From Bacteroides ovatus (lineage in GTDB: Bacteria > Bacteroidota > Bacteroidia > Bacteroidales > Bacteroidaceae), in the NCBI RefSeq assembly GCF_001314995.1, contig NZ_CP012938.1, positions 248,001 through 312,000 of the forward strand: DNA of 64,000 bases, in the 5' to 3' direction. Of this stretch, positions 42,164 through 51,196 are shown piece after piece (positions within the stretch are counted from its first letter, which is position 1; every line of letters starts with the position of its first letter). A program made the position numbers and the translations under genes. Under the pieces are notes generated by a model. That model saw nothing but the letters and a program-made list of their open reading frames with translations, was not told the DNA's origin and searched no databases.

Positions 42164-44146
42164 ATGAGAAGATACGCAAATTTATTGGCAGTATTAGCCT
42201 TGTCTACTAACCTTGCCCTTCATGCTCAAACCAATGAGTTGGTGATACAGACGAAGAAGCTGGGTGCAGAAATCCAACCTACTATGTATGGACTCTTTTT
42301 TGAGGACATCAACTACGCTGCCGACGGCGGACTTTATGCCGAACTGGTGAAGAATCGTTCCTTTGAGTTTCCACAACACCTGATGGGATGGAAAACGTAT
42401 GGAAAAGTGTCATTAATGAACGATGGTCCTTTTGAGCGTAATCCGCATTATGTGCGCCTTTCCGACCCCGGACACGCACATAAGCATACCGGATTGGATA
42501 ACGAAGGTTTCTTCGGCATCGGTGTCAAGAAGGGAGAGGAGTATCGTTTCTCTGTTTGGGCGCGTTTGCCGCAAGGAAGTACGAAAGAAACATTGAGAAT
42601 CGAACTTGTAGATACCCAATCAATGGGCGAACGTCAGGCACTTGTTGCAGGGAATCTTACGATTGATTCTAAGGACTGGAAAAAATACCAGATGATCTTG
42701 AAGCCCGGCAGTACTCATCCGAAATCCGTACTCCGTATTTTCCTTACCTCCAAAGGAACAGTAGATTTGGAGCACGTCTCCCTTTTTCCGGTTGATACCT
42801 GGAAAGGACATGAAAATGGGCTTCGTAAAGATTTAGCACAAGCATTGGCGGATATTCATCCCGGAGTCTTCCGCTTTCCCGGTGGTTGCATCGTAGAAGG
42901 TACCGACTTGGAAACTCGTTACGACTGGAAAAAATCAGTTGGTCCGGTAGAAAACCGTCCCTTAAATGAAAATCGTTGGCAATATACTTTTACTCACCGA
43001 TTTTTCCCTGATTATTACCAAAGCTATGGATTGGGATTCTACGAATATTTCCTGCTGTCTGAAGAAATGGGTGCGGCACCTCTGCCGATTCTGAATTGCG
43101 GACTTTCCTGCCAATATCAGAATAATGATCCGAAAGCTCACGTAGCCGTTTGTGATTTGGATAACTATATTCAGGATGCACTCGACCTGATTGAGTTTGC
43201 TAATGGAAACGTGAATACCACATGGGGAAAGGTACGTGCCGATATGGGACATCCTGCTCCGTTTAACCTGAAGTTTATCGGTATCGGTAACGAACAATGG
43301 GGGAAAGAATATCCCGAACGTCTCGAACCGTTTATCAAAGCCATTCGTAAAGCTCACCCGGAAATTAAAATAGTAGGTAGCTCCGGTCCGAATTCCGAAG
43401 GAAAAGATTTTGATTATCTGTGGCCTGAAATGAAACGCCTGAAAGTTGATTTGGTGGACGAACATTTCTATCGTCCTGAAAGCTGGTTTCTGGCTCAAGG
43501 CGCCCGCTATGACAACTACGACCGTAAAGGTCCGAAAGTATTTGCCGGTGAATATGCCTGCCATGGAAAAGGAAAGAAATGGAATCATTACCATGCTGCT
43601 TTGCTAGAGGCTGCTTTTATGACCGGATTGGAACGTAATGCTGACATCGTTCACATGGCTACCTATGCTCCGCTTTTCGCTCATGTGGAAGGATGGCAAT
43701 GGCGTCCTGATATGATTTGGTTCGATAACCTGAACTCTGTGCGTACCACTAGCTATTATGTACAACAACTGTATGCGCAGAATAAAGGAACAAATGTTCT
43801 TCCCCTTACCATGAACAAGAAAAATGTAACGGGAGCCGAAGGACAGAACGGACTCTTTGCCAGTGCTGTTTACGATAAGGGTAAGAATGAACTGATTGTA
43901 AAGGTTGCCAATACTTCCGCCACAATACAGCCAATTTCCTTGAATTTTGAAGGATTGAAGAAACAAGATGTATTGTCTAATGGCCGTTGTATCAAACTTC
44001 GTTCGCTCGATTTGGATAAGGATAATACACTTGAGCAACCTTTTGCCATCGTTCCACAGGAAACTCCGGTATCTATTGAAGGCAACGTGTTTACTACCGA
44101 ACTGGAACCCACTACGTTCGCGGTATATAAATTCACGAAGAAATAA
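42164..44146 (+). CDS. GH51 alpha-L-arabinofuranosidase with N-terminal carbohydrate-binding-like domain
   Basis: A 660-residue secreted enzyme (signal peptide ~1-21, ending LHAQ). After a first strand block with YGLFFEDINYAADGGLYAEL, residues ~75-210 form a beta-sandwich like the CBM4-type insert of long GH51 enzymes; then FRFPGGCIVEG, GIGNEQWG (acid/base Glu377) and VFAGEYACHG (nucleophile Glu463). It shares family but little detail with the 514-residue GH51 at 29901-31445, so the two may cut different arabinose linkages. The ATG at 42164 is used; the TTG at 42155 is unlikely. Divergent from the mutarotase operon and likely co-regulated through the shared control region. Confidence 0.92.
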   Translation: MRRYANLLAVLALSTNLALHAQTNELVIQTKKLGAEIQPTMYGLFFEDINYAADGGLYAELVKNRSFEFPQHLMGWKTYGKVSLMNDGPFERNPHYVRLSDPGHAHKHTGLDNEGFFGIGVKKGEEYRFSVWARLPQGSTKETLRIELVDTQSMGERQALVAGNLTIDSKDWKKYQMILKPGSTHPKSVLRIFLTSKGTVDLEHVSLFPVDTWKGHENGLRKDLAQALADIHPGVFRFPGGCIVEGTDLETRYDWKKSVGPVENRPLNENRWQYTFTHRFFPDYYQSYGLGFYEYFLLSEEMGAAPLPILNCGLSCQYQNNDPKAHVAVCDLDNYIQDALDLIEFANGNVNTTWGKVRADMGHPAPFNLKFIGIGNEQWGKEYPERLEPFIKAIRKAHPEIKIVGSSGPNSEGKDFDYLWPEMKRLKVDLVDEHFYRPESWFLAQGARYDNYDRKGPKVFAGEYACHGKGKKWNHYHAALLEAAFMTGLERNADIVHMATYAPLFAHVEGWQWRPDMIWFDNLNSVRTTSYYVQQLYAQNKGTNVLPLTMNKKNVTGAEGQNGLFASAVYDKGKNELIVKVANTSATIQPISLNFEGLKKQDVLSNGRCIKLRSLDLDKDNTLEQPFAIVPQETPVSIEGNVFTTELEPTTFAVYKFTKK

Positions 44147-44207
44147 GTAGAACTAATTAAATGTTATTAGACCAATAGGTTTTAGATTTTTGTTAATTGT
44201 AAAAAGT

Positions 44208-44238
44208 AAGGGCGGCTTCCATCACGGAAGCCGCCCTT
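44208..44238. terminator. Bidirectional terminator between GH51 and galK
   Basis: AAGGGCGGCTTCC, loop ATCAC, GGAAGCCGCCCTT: a perfect 13-bp GC-rich stem, followed by a T-rich tract; A-rich on the other side. It serves both convergent genes. Confidence 0.85.
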
Positions 44239-44265
44239 CTTATTTATTTAATTTCGAATAAATTC

Positions 44266-45420
44266 TTATTCCAGTCTACGAGAACCGTCACCGATTACTA
44301 CGTCATACACTTTCGGGCTTCTGCCGAATTTAGCTTTGAAAGCAGCTTTTGTTTTTTCAACGAAGTTGTCATACAACTCATCTTTAACAAGGTTGATTGT
44401 ACAACCACCGAAGCCGCCACCCATTACGCGTGAACCGGTTACACCGTACTCTTTAGCGCAGTCATTCAGGAAGTCGAGTTCTTCGCAGCTTACTTCGTAC
44501 AGCTTGCTCATGCCGTGATGAGTTTCGTACATCTTCTTACCTACAGTTTCGTAATCATCCTTTTCCAATGCCTCGCAAACATCGAGTACACGTTGGATTT
44601 CTTCGATTACATATTCTGCACGCATATAGTCTTCAGCGCTGATATCAGCTTTCGCTTCTTCTAGCATAGCCATTGTACAGTCGCGCAGGAATTCTACGTG
44701 CGGATGTTTTTTCTGGATAGCGGCAACAGCAGCTTCACAGCTTTGGCGACGCTTGTTATAAGCAGAAGAAGCCAATTCGTGTTTCACAACTGAATCCATC
44801 AGAACCAGACGATAACCTTCCGGATGGAATGGGAAATACTGATACTCCAGTGAACGGCAATCCAGACGGATCAAGCTACCAGCTTTACCGAATACGGAAG
44901 CAAACTGGTCCATAATACCGCAGTTCACACCACAGTAATTATGTTCTGTAGCCTGGCCAACTTTAGCCAATTCAAATTTATCTATTTTGTTTTCACCGAA
45001 CAGTTCGTTCAGTGCGAAAGCATACGTACTTTCCAAAGCGGCAGAAGAAGACATACCTGCACCCAGAGGCACATCACCTGCGAAAGCAGTATTGAATCCC
45101 TTCACATCAACGCCACGTTTAATCATTTCACGGCATACACCGAAAATATATCTTGCCCAGCTGGCGCGTGGAGCATCTTCTTCATTCAAACCAAATTCTA
45201 CATAATCCTTCAAGTCGATAGAGTAAGCCTTTACTTTGTCAGTACCGTTAGGTTTGATTTCAGCAATCATCCCTTTGTCTACCGCTCCCGGAAAAACGAA
45301 TCCACCGTTGTAGTCAGTGTGTTCACCGATCAGGTTGATACGGCCCGGAGAAGCATATAAAAATCCAGTAGTTCCGTCAAAGTGTTTAATGAATCGACTT
45401 CTTACGTATTCTGTATCCAT
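44266..45420 (-). CDS. galK: Galactokinase
   Basis: Phosphorylates galactose at C1 (Leloir pathway). The 384-residue GHMP kinase has PGRINLIGEHTDYNGGFVFPGA (the galactokinase signature), GDVPLGAGMSSSAALE (ATP-binding GHMP motif) and GSRVMGGGFGGCTINLV near the C-terminus. Last gene of the galM-MFS-galK unit; 47 bp after the transporter gene. Confidence 0.97.
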   Translation of the reverse strand: MDTEYVRSRFIKHFDGTTGFLYASPGRINLIGEHTDYNGGFVFPGAVDKGMIAEIKPNGTDKVKAYSIDLKDYVEFGLNEEDAPRASWARYIFGVCREMIKRGVDVKGFNTAFAGDVPLGAGMSSSAALESTYAFALNELFGENKIDKFELAKVGQATEHNYCGVNCGIMDQFASVFGKAGSLIRLDCRSLEYQYFPFHPEGYRLVLMDSVVKHELASSAYNKRRQSCEAAVAAIQKKHPHVEFLRDCTMAMLEEAKADISAEDYMRAEYVIEEIQRVLDVCEALEKDDYETVGKKMYETHHGMSKLYEVSCEELDFLNDCAKEYGVTGSRVMGGGFGGCTINLVKDELYDNFVEKTKAAFKAKFGRSPKVYDVVIGDGSRRLE

Positions 45421-45467
45421 GATATTTATATTTTAAAGGTGAATAAATTGAATTCTATTCTATGTGA

Positions 45468-46808
45468 TTATTCCACAGGAATATCCTTATTTACATTCTT
45501 GCAACCTACCAAACCGTAGAACAACAGGTAAGCCAGAGCAGCGATAATCAACCAGTAGCTAGCCATATAACCTACAGAGTCAGAGATGCTTTGTTGGATC
45601 AACGGCAATACACCACCACCAACAACCATCATCATAAAGATACCGGAAGCCTGTGCTGTATATTTTCCTAAGCCTTCTACTGCAAGGTTGAAGATACCAC
45701 CCCACATTACAGAAGTACAAAGACCACAAAGTACAAGGAACAAGGCGCTCACAGGAACCTGTGCCATCATAAAGCCTTCACCTACAGTATAACCCGGCAT
45801 TGAAACCGTTACATCTTTCGGAGTGAAGATAGCGATCAATACGAAAATGATAGCAGTAGCAGAAACAACGATCAACTGTGCACGGCTGGAAACCTTACCA
45901 CTGATAGCACTACTTGCAGTACGTCCCACAAGCATCAGCAACCAATAGATAGCAGCGATAGCACCACCGATAGCAGCACCGTTCATCATGATACCGGCAC
46001 CTTTATCGCTTGAATCGGCAAGATAGAAGTTCAGTGTACCCGGGATACCAATTTCAATACCTACATAAATAAAGATACCGATTACACCCAGTAAAGTGTG
46101 ACGGAAGCTCCATGGACTGTGAGAGAATTTTTCTTTCTTCACTCCACCTTTCTGAAGGTGTGGTTCAGGAATAGCAACAAATGAGATAACGATAAATGCA
46201 GCAACGAATACACCCATAGCAACGAAGAGCAGAGGAGCAACGTCAGACATAGCAGTACTTGAAGTAACAGTACCGATCAAAGCACCTACGAAAAGCGGAG
46301 TCAATGTACCAGACAAAGAATTAAGAGCTCCACCAGTTTGAATCAACTGGTTACCTTTGTTACCACCGCCACCGAGAAGGTTCAACATCGGGTTTACCAC
46401 TGTGTTAAGCATACAAACGCAGAAACCGCAGATAAATGCACCAAGCAGATAGATTACAAAGTTTAATTTGATAACATACTCACCGAATGCGAATACTTCA
46501 GCACCTGCTCCGAATAAGCTGGAAAGATACTGTGTGAACAAACCGAGGAAACCTACTGCCATTGCAATCAAAGCAGTCTTCTTGTAACCGATCTTAACGA
46601 GCATGTTACCGGCAGGAATTCCCATAAACAGGTAAGCCAGGAAGTTCATCATATTTCCCATCATACCTAAAGTGTTCGAACCCGCATATTCATTTCTCCA
46701 GATTGTTCCGAATGGAGCAGCGAGGTTTGTTACGAAAGAGATCATCGCAAAGATGAAGAACATCGTGATAATTGCGACGAGATTACCGTTCTTTTTTTCT
46801 TGTGTCAT
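45468..46808 (-). CDS. MFS sugar transporter (FucP/GluP type)
   Basis: A 446-residue, 12-helix permease of the fucose/glucose/galactose:proton symporter branch. FFIFAMISFVTNLAAPFGTIW and MNFLAYLFMGIPAGNMLVKIGYK lie near the N-terminus, with a second half containing FYLADSSDKGAG and FMMMVVGGGVLPLIQQ. Between galM and galK, so galactose and/or glucose uptake is the likely role. Confidence 0.88.
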   Translation of the reverse strand: MTQEKKNGNLVAIITMFFIFAMISFVTNLAAPFGTIWRNEYAGSNTLGMMGNMMNFLAYLFMGIPAGNMLVKIGYKKTALIAMAVGFLGLFTQYLSSLFGAGAEVFAFGEYVIKLNFVIYLLGAFICGFCVCMLNTVVNPMLNLLGGGGNKGNQLIQTGGALNSLSGTLTPLFVGALIGTVTSSTAMSDVAPLLFVAMGVFVAAFIVISFVAIPEPHLQKGGVKKEKFSHSPWSFRHTLLGVIGIFIYVGIEIGIPGTLNFYLADSSDKGAGIMMNGAAIGGAIAAIYWLLMLVGRTASSAISGKVSSRAQLIVVSATAIIFVLIAIFTPKDVTVSMPGYTVGEGFMMAQVPVSALFLVLCGLCTSVMWGGIFNLAVEGLGKYTAQASGIFMMMVVGGGVLPLIQQSISDSVGYMASYWLIIAALAYLLFYGLVGCKNVNKDIPVE

Positions 46809-46860
46809 GGTTCAAAAAAAATGTTAGTTTATAAAATTAGGTTAGTTATTTTTTCAAATC

Positions 46861-47958
46861 TTATTCTTCTACTGCAAACTTGTAGACAGTGATCTGTTGG
46901 TATTCATCACCCGGCAGCAAAGTAGCCGATGGGAAATGCGGTTTGTTCGGGGTATCCGGGAAACACTGTGCTTCAAAGCAGATAGCGCTTCTGGCAGGGA
47001 ATGTAGCTCCGTGTGCACCTTCAAATCCGTTGAGCCAGTTGCCCGTATAGAGTTGTACACCCGCTTCGGTGGTATATACTTCCATGATACGTCCGCTTTC
47101 CGGGTCCTTGCAAGTGGCAGCCAGGTCGAGCGAACCGCTTTCCATCTTGTTCAGTACATAACAGTGGTCATATCCTGCACCGAAAATCAGTTGCTGGAAT
47201 TTGTCGTCGATACGTTCGCCTACAGTGTGTGGAGCACGGAAATCCATCGGAGTACCCTCTACTTTGGCAATTTCACCGGTAGGGATAGAAACTTCGTCGA
47301 TAGGCGTATAGAAATCAGCGTTGATCGTAACGATGTGGTTGTTAACGGTAGGAGTAGGGTTGGAAATACCGGCGAGGTTGAAGAAACCGTGGTTAGTCAA
47401 GTTAACGACTGTAGCTTTGTCGGTGGTAGCGCGGTATTCGATAGTCAGTGCATTTACTTCATTTTCCAGGCGGTAAGTCATTTCCACTTCCAGATTGCCG
47501 GGGAATCCCTCTTCGCCGTCAGCAGAAACATAGTTGAATTGCACTGTGCTCTCATCAATCTGGACAGCATCCCAAACACGGGCGTGGAAACCGGTAGGTC
47601 CACCATGCAGAGAGTTAGGTCCGTTGTTAATCGTGAGTTCATGTTCTTCGCCGAACAAGGTGAATTTTCCTTTCGCGATACGGTTGCCGTAGCGTCCGAT
47701 AGTAGTGCTTAGGAAAGGTTCCGGGCTGTTGATGACGTGGTCGATGCTGTCGTGTCCGAGGATTACATTAGCATACTTACCGTTTTTGTCCGGTACCATG
47801 ATAGAAAGAATGGCGCATCCGTAATTGGTTACAGCTACTTCCATTCCCTTTGTGTTTTTGAGGATAAATAAATCAGTTTTCTTATCATTTATATCCTTTT
47901 GGAAATCTTTCCGGCTGAGCCCTGATAGATTCCCTTCTGTTGGGAATGTGTTATTCAT
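46861..47958 (-). CDS. galM: Aldose 1-epimerase (galactose mutarotase), cytoplasmic
   Basis: A 365-residue GalM with no signal peptide: VTNYGCAILSIMVPDKNG, GRYGNRIAKGKFTL, NGPNSLHGGPTGFHARVW (His), LTNHGFFNLAG (catalytic His), GAGYDHCYVLN and a C-terminal Glu block. The frame is open to 48012, but the ATG at 47958 (MNNTFPTEGNLSGLSRKDF) gives the usual N-terminus and the extra 18 residues look unrelated. First gene of the galactose unit with the transporter and galK. Confidence 0.93.
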   Translation of the reverse strand: MNNTFPTEGNLSGLSRKDFQKDINDKKTDLFILKNTKGMEVAVTNYGCAILSIMVPDKNGKYANVILGHDSIDHVINSPEPFLSTTIGRYGNRIAKGKFTLFGEEHELTINNGPNSLHGGPTGFHARVWDAVQIDESTVQFNYVSADGEEGFPGNLEVEMTYRLENEVNALTIEYRATTDKATVVNLTNHGFFNLAGISNPTPTVNNHIVTINADFYTPIDEVSIPTGEIAKVEGTPMDFRAPHTVGERIDDKFQQLIFGAGYDHCYVLNKMESGSLDLAATCKDPESGRIMEVYTTEAGVQLYTGNWLNGFEGAHGATFPARSAICFEAQCFPDTPNKPHFPSATLLPGDEYQQITVYKFAVEE

Positions 47959-48150
47959 GTCTGGTATTATTAAAAATTTCCTGCAAATAAAGGGAAATTC
48001 TTTCTTACTCACAAATTATTCCGACTAAATATGACAGGTGCTTTAGGAAAGTTTAGCTTTATTACTTCATCTTCTTTGGATGCAAGGACAAAAGATGATT
48101 TCTTAAATGAATTTTCATCCTCCTTTTCTTAAAAACTGAACTATTTTTTG

Positions 48151-48179
48151 TATGTTTGTTCCCGGATTGTAACAATCCG
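48151..48179 (+). promoter_or_regulatory. -7 box and 5' UTR hairpin upstream of manA
   Basis: TATGTTTG (48151-48158) fits TAnnTTTG, and CGGATTG-TAA-CAATCCG (48163-48179) is a perfect 7-bp stem at about the transcript start. The gap 47959-48150 holds nothing else clear; no good promoter for the galM operon was found. Confidence 0.5.
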
Positions 48180-48217
48180 AGCGAATTTAATCTAAGTTTA
48201 TAACAAGAAAAACAAAA

Positions 48218-49189
48218 ATGTATCCATTAAAATTCGAACCTATTCTGAAGCAGACGCTTTGGGGGGGCGACAAAATTATTCCGTTCAAGCATTTGAATTC
48301 AGACTTGAAAGGAGTAGGAGAAAGCTGGGAGATTTCCGGTGTTGAGAACAATGAATCCGTAGTGGCTAATGGCCCGGATAAAGGTTTAACCTTGGCCGAT
48401 ATGGTAAGAAAGTATCGTGAGGAACTGGTTGGTGAAGCGAATTATGCCCGTTTCGGCAATAAATTCCCACTGCTCATTAAGTTCATCGACGCCAAACAGG
48501 ATTTGTCAATCCAGGTACACCCAACAGATGAGTTGGCGAAGAAACGTCACAATTCAATGGGAAAAACCGAGATGTGGTATGTGGTAGATGCCGACAAAGG
48601 AGCTAAATTGCGTTCAGGATTCTCTGAACAGATTACCCCGAAAGAATATAAAGAACGCGTGTTGAACAATACGATTACCGACGTATTGCAGGAATATGAA
48701 ATTCATCCGGGTGATGTATTCTTCCTTCCTGCCGGACGCGTGCACAGCATCGGGGCAGGTTCTTTCATCGCCGAGATTCAGCAAACTTCTGATATAACTT
48801 ATCGTATCTACGATTTCAACCGTAAAGATGCGAATGGTAAAACCCGCGAACTTCACACCGATTTAGCCCGTGAAGCCATCAACTACGAAGTGTTGGATGA
48901 CTATCGTACTAAATACGAACCACTGAAGGACGAACCGGTAGAACTGGTTGCCTGCACCTACTTCACGACTTCTCTGTATGACATGACTGAAGAAATCAGT
49001 TGCGACTATTCCGAACTCGATTCATTCGTGATCTTTATCTGTATGGAAGGATCTTGCAAGATGAGAGACAATGAAGGTAATGAGTTGACTGTTAGTGCAG
49101 GAGAATCTATCCTGTTGCCTGCTACCACGCAAGATGTCACTATCACTCCCGAAGGAGGAAGTGTGAAATTGCTGGAAACATACGTATAA
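48218..49189 (+). CDS. manA: Mannose-6-phosphate isomerase, class I
   Basis: Zinc enzyme interconverting mannose 6-phosphate and fructose 6-phosphate; feeds mannose into glycolysis or supplies GDP-mannose for capsules. The 323-residue short bacterial form has LSIQVHPTDE (zinc Gln/His), GKTEMWYVVDA (zinc Glu), and HPGDVFFLPAGRVHSIGAG (zinc His). Single gene between promoter box and terminator. Confidence 0.95.
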   Translation: MYPLKFEPILKQTLWGGDKIIPFKHLNSDLKGVGESWEISGVENNESVVANGPDKGLTLADMVRKYREELVGEANYARFGNKFPLLIKFIDAKQDLSIQVHPTDELAKKRHNSMGKTEMWYVVDADKGAKLRSGFSEQITPKEYKERVLNNTITDVLQEYEIHPGDVFFLPAGRVHSIGAGSFIAEIQQTSDITYRIYDFNRKDANGKTRELHTDLAREAINYEVLDDYRTKYEPLKDEPVELVACTYFTTSLYDMTEEISCDYSELDSFVIFICMEGSCKMRDNEGNELTVSAGESILLPATTQDVTITPEGGSVKLLETYV

Positions 49190-49211
49190 GATAATAGCGT
49201 ACAAAATGAAG

Positions 49212-49263
49212 GTCATCCGACTTTGTTTCATCCTCATGATGGGCAAAGCCGGATGACTTTTTT
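49212..49263 (+). terminator. Terminator of manA
   Basis: GTCATCCGACTTTG (49212-49225) and CAAAGCCGGATGAC (49244-49257) pair with one mismatch, followed by six T. Confidence 0.85.
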
Positions 49264-49290
49264 GAAATATATAAAATAACTAGTGATGTA

Positions 49291-50256
49291 ATGAGGAACA
49301 AAAATGGATTTAGCCGATGTGCAGAGTTCTACATCGGCCGTTTGCGAAAGGAGGGACGCTATTCTACGGCGCATGTCTACAAGAATGCCCTCTTCTCTTT
49401 CAGCAAGTTTTGCGGCACGCTCAATGTGTCGTTCAGACAAGTCACCCGGGAAAGTTTACGACGCTACGGGCAGTATCTTTACGAGTGTGGCTTGAAACCC
49501 AACACGATCTCTACGTATATGCGTATGCTTCGTAGTATTTATAACCGGGGAGTAGAAGCGGGCATTGCGCCTTATGTGCCGCGACTGTTTCATGATGTTT
49601 ATACCGGTGTCGATGTTCGCCAGAAGAAGGCCCTGCCTGCTGTCGAATTGCATAAGCTTCTGTATGAGGACCCCAAATCGGAGCGTTTGCGTCGTACACA
49701 GGCTATTGCTGCCCTGATGTTCCAGTTTTGTGGAATGTCGTTCGCTGATCTGGCTCACCTGGAGAAATCGGCTTTGGTACAGAATGTGTTGCGATACAAC
49801 CGTATCAAAACTAAAACCCCGATGAGTGTGGAAGTACTTGATACAGCCAGTGAAATGATTAACCAGCTTCGCAATAGGGAAGATGCACAACCCGATTGTC
49901 CGGATTATCTGTTTGACATCCTTAGCGGCGATCAAAAACGTCTGGATGAAAGAGGGTACCGGGAATATCAGTCCGCTCTTCGCCAATTCAATAATTGTTT
50001 GAAGGACTTGGCAAGAGCCTTGCATTTGCAATCTCCAGTCACTTCCTACACACTTCGCCATTCTTGGGCAACGACAGCGAAGTATCGGGGAGTACCTATT
50101 GAAATGATTAGTGAATCATTGGGCCATAAATCTATAAAAACCACACAAATCTATTTGAAAGGCTTTGGACTTAAAGAACGTACAGAGGTAAATAAAGGGA
50201 ATTTATCTTACATTAAAAACTGTTGTGTAGGCAGGGTGAAAAGTGCAAAGTGTTAG
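49291..50256 (+). CDS. Tyrosine-type site-specific recombinase of the capsule locus
   Basis: A 321-residue integrase-type protein: an N-terminal SAM-like core-binding domain (GRLRKEGRYSTAHVYKNALFSF) and a C-terminal catalytic domain with YTLRHSW (Arg256), SLGHKS (His279) and TQIYL (nucleophile Tyr288). Where most recombinases of this group have the first catalytic Arg (RGMSF), this one reads FCGMSF (Cys147). It ends 22 bp before an inverted-repeat-bounded promoter segment and precedes upxY, the arrangement of Bacteroides capsule loci with phase-variable promoters. It is therefore the likely inverter of the adjacent segment. Confidence 0.9.
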   Translation: MRNKNGFSRCAEFYIGRLRKEGRYSTAHVYKNALFSFSKFCGTLNVSFRQVTRESLRRYGQYLYECGLKPNTISTYMRMLRSIYNRGVEAGIAPYVPRLFHDVYTGVDVRQKKALPAVELHKLLYEDPKSERLRRTQAIAALMFQFCGMSFADLAHLEKSALVQNVLRYNRIKTKTPMSVEVLDTASEMINQLRNREDAQPDCPDYLFDILSGDQKRLDERGYREYQSALRQFNNCLKDLARALHLQSPVTSYTLRHSWATTAKYRGVPIEMISESLGHKSIKTTQIYLKGFGLKERTEVNKGNLSYIKNCCVGRVKSAKC

Positions 50257-50278
50257 TATTCAGAACTAAAGTATGTGT

Positions 50279-50298
50279 GTTACTTCTTAGGTAACGGA
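50279..50298 (+). repeat. Left inverted repeat of the capsule promoter switch
   Basis: GTTACTTCTTAGGTAACGGA, a perfect 20-bp inverted match to 50548-50567. The repeat itself holds a GTTAC/GTAAC inverted pair, a typical recombinase binding layout. Confidence 0.92.
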
Positions 50299-50312
50299 AC
50301 TTAAATTTGACG

Positions 50313-50345
50313 CAAAGATAGACAAAAACATAAATAGTAAGCAAA
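50313..50345 (-). promoter_or_regulatory. Invertible capsule promoter, pointing away from upxY (OFF)
   Basis: On the minus strand TTTG (50345-50342), 21-bp spacer, TATCTTTG (50320-50313). It lies near the left repeat and reads out through it toward the integrase gene. Inverting 50299-50547 would place it next to the right repeat, reading into upxY. No TAnnTTTG box pointing toward upxY was found in the 249-bp segment as assembled. Together with the repeats this accounts for the gene-free gap 50257-50590. Confidence 0.8.
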
Positions 50346-50547
50346 TATTCTTCCACTTTTTTTCGTTTTATCTGAAATATAGGAAAAAAACTATCCGAAC
50401 ATGAAATAACTTTATTTTCATGCTCTAAACTTTTTATTGCCTAATCTCTGGATTTTTCCTGTTGAGTATTAGGCAGTTCCTTTCTTGTGCCCTATTCCTA
50501 TATGTGATTTCCATTTTTATAGAGACGCGCGCCTTGTGTGTGTATTG

Positions 50548-50567
50548 TCCGTTACCTAAGAAGTAAC
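50548..50567 (-). repeat. Right inverted repeat of the capsule promoter switch
   Basis: TCCGTTACCTAAGAAGTAAC, exact reverse complement of 50279-50298, ending 23 bp before the upxY ATG. Confidence 0.92.
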
Positions 50568-50590
50568 GGAATAACATGGGGTAAAAAAAC

Positions 50591-51169
50591 ATGATTTTAA
50601 CAAAACCAAAATCAATTAGTGCTGGGCCTAGCGATGGGACAGGGGAAGGCGTAGCACACTCTAAACGCTGGTATGTTGCTCTGGTTCGTATGCACCACGA
50701 GAAGAAAGTAGCCGAACGTTTAGACAAAATGGGGATCGAGAATTTCGTTCCTGTCCAACAAGAAATTCATCAGTGGAGTGACCGGCGCAAGGTAGTTGAG
50801 TCTGTCCTTCTTCCAATGATGGTGTTTGTACACGTAAATCCGAAAGAACGCAAAGAAGTTCTGGGTTTTTCTACAGTTAGCCGTTATATGGTGATGCGTG
50901 GTGAGAGCTCTCCGGCGGTGATTCCAGATGAGCAGATGGCTCGTTTCCGTTTCATGCTCGACTATTCCGAGGAAGCTATTTGTATGAACAGCTCTCCTTT
51001 GGCACGTGGTGAGAAAGTCCGTGTTGTGAAAGGACCTCTGACCGGGCTGGTTGGTGAACTGGTCAATGTCGATGGTAAAAGCAAGATTGCCGTCCGGCTG
51101 AATATGCTGGGATGCGCTTGCGTCAATATGCCTATTGGTTATGTCGAGGCTGTCTGCGAGAAAAACTAA
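50591..51169 (+). CDS. upxY: UpxY-type NusG-like transcription antiterminator
   Basis: First gene of the capsule operon. A 192-residue NusG paralogue: RWYVALVRMHHEKKVAERLDKMGIENFVPVQQEIHQWSDRRK is the NGN domain, and GEKVRVVKGPLTGLVGELVNVDGKSKIAVRLNMLGCACVNM is the KOW domain. In Bacteroides each UpxY prevents early termination in its own capsule operon leader. No UpxZ gene follows here, unlike in B. fragilis. Confidence 0.92.
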   Translation: MILTKPKSISAGPSDGTGEGVAHSKRWYVALVRMHHEKKVAERLDKMGIENFVPVQQEIHQWSDRRKVVESVLLPMMVFVHVNPKERKEVLGFSTVSRYMVMRGESSPAVIPDEQMARFRFMLDYSEEAICMNSSPLARGEKVRVVKGPLTGLVGELVNVDGKSKIAVRLNMLGCACVNMPIGYVEAVCEKN

Positions 51170-51196
51170 TCCCGTCATCATTTATCCACCATTTAC

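Noticed and set aside
47959-48012. Longer N-terminus for galM
   Set aside because: The 18 extra residues are not typical; the ATG at 47958 gives the standard GalM start.
50720-51181. 153-codon minus-strand frame opposite upxY
   Set aside because: Shadow of the NusG-like gene; no family match.
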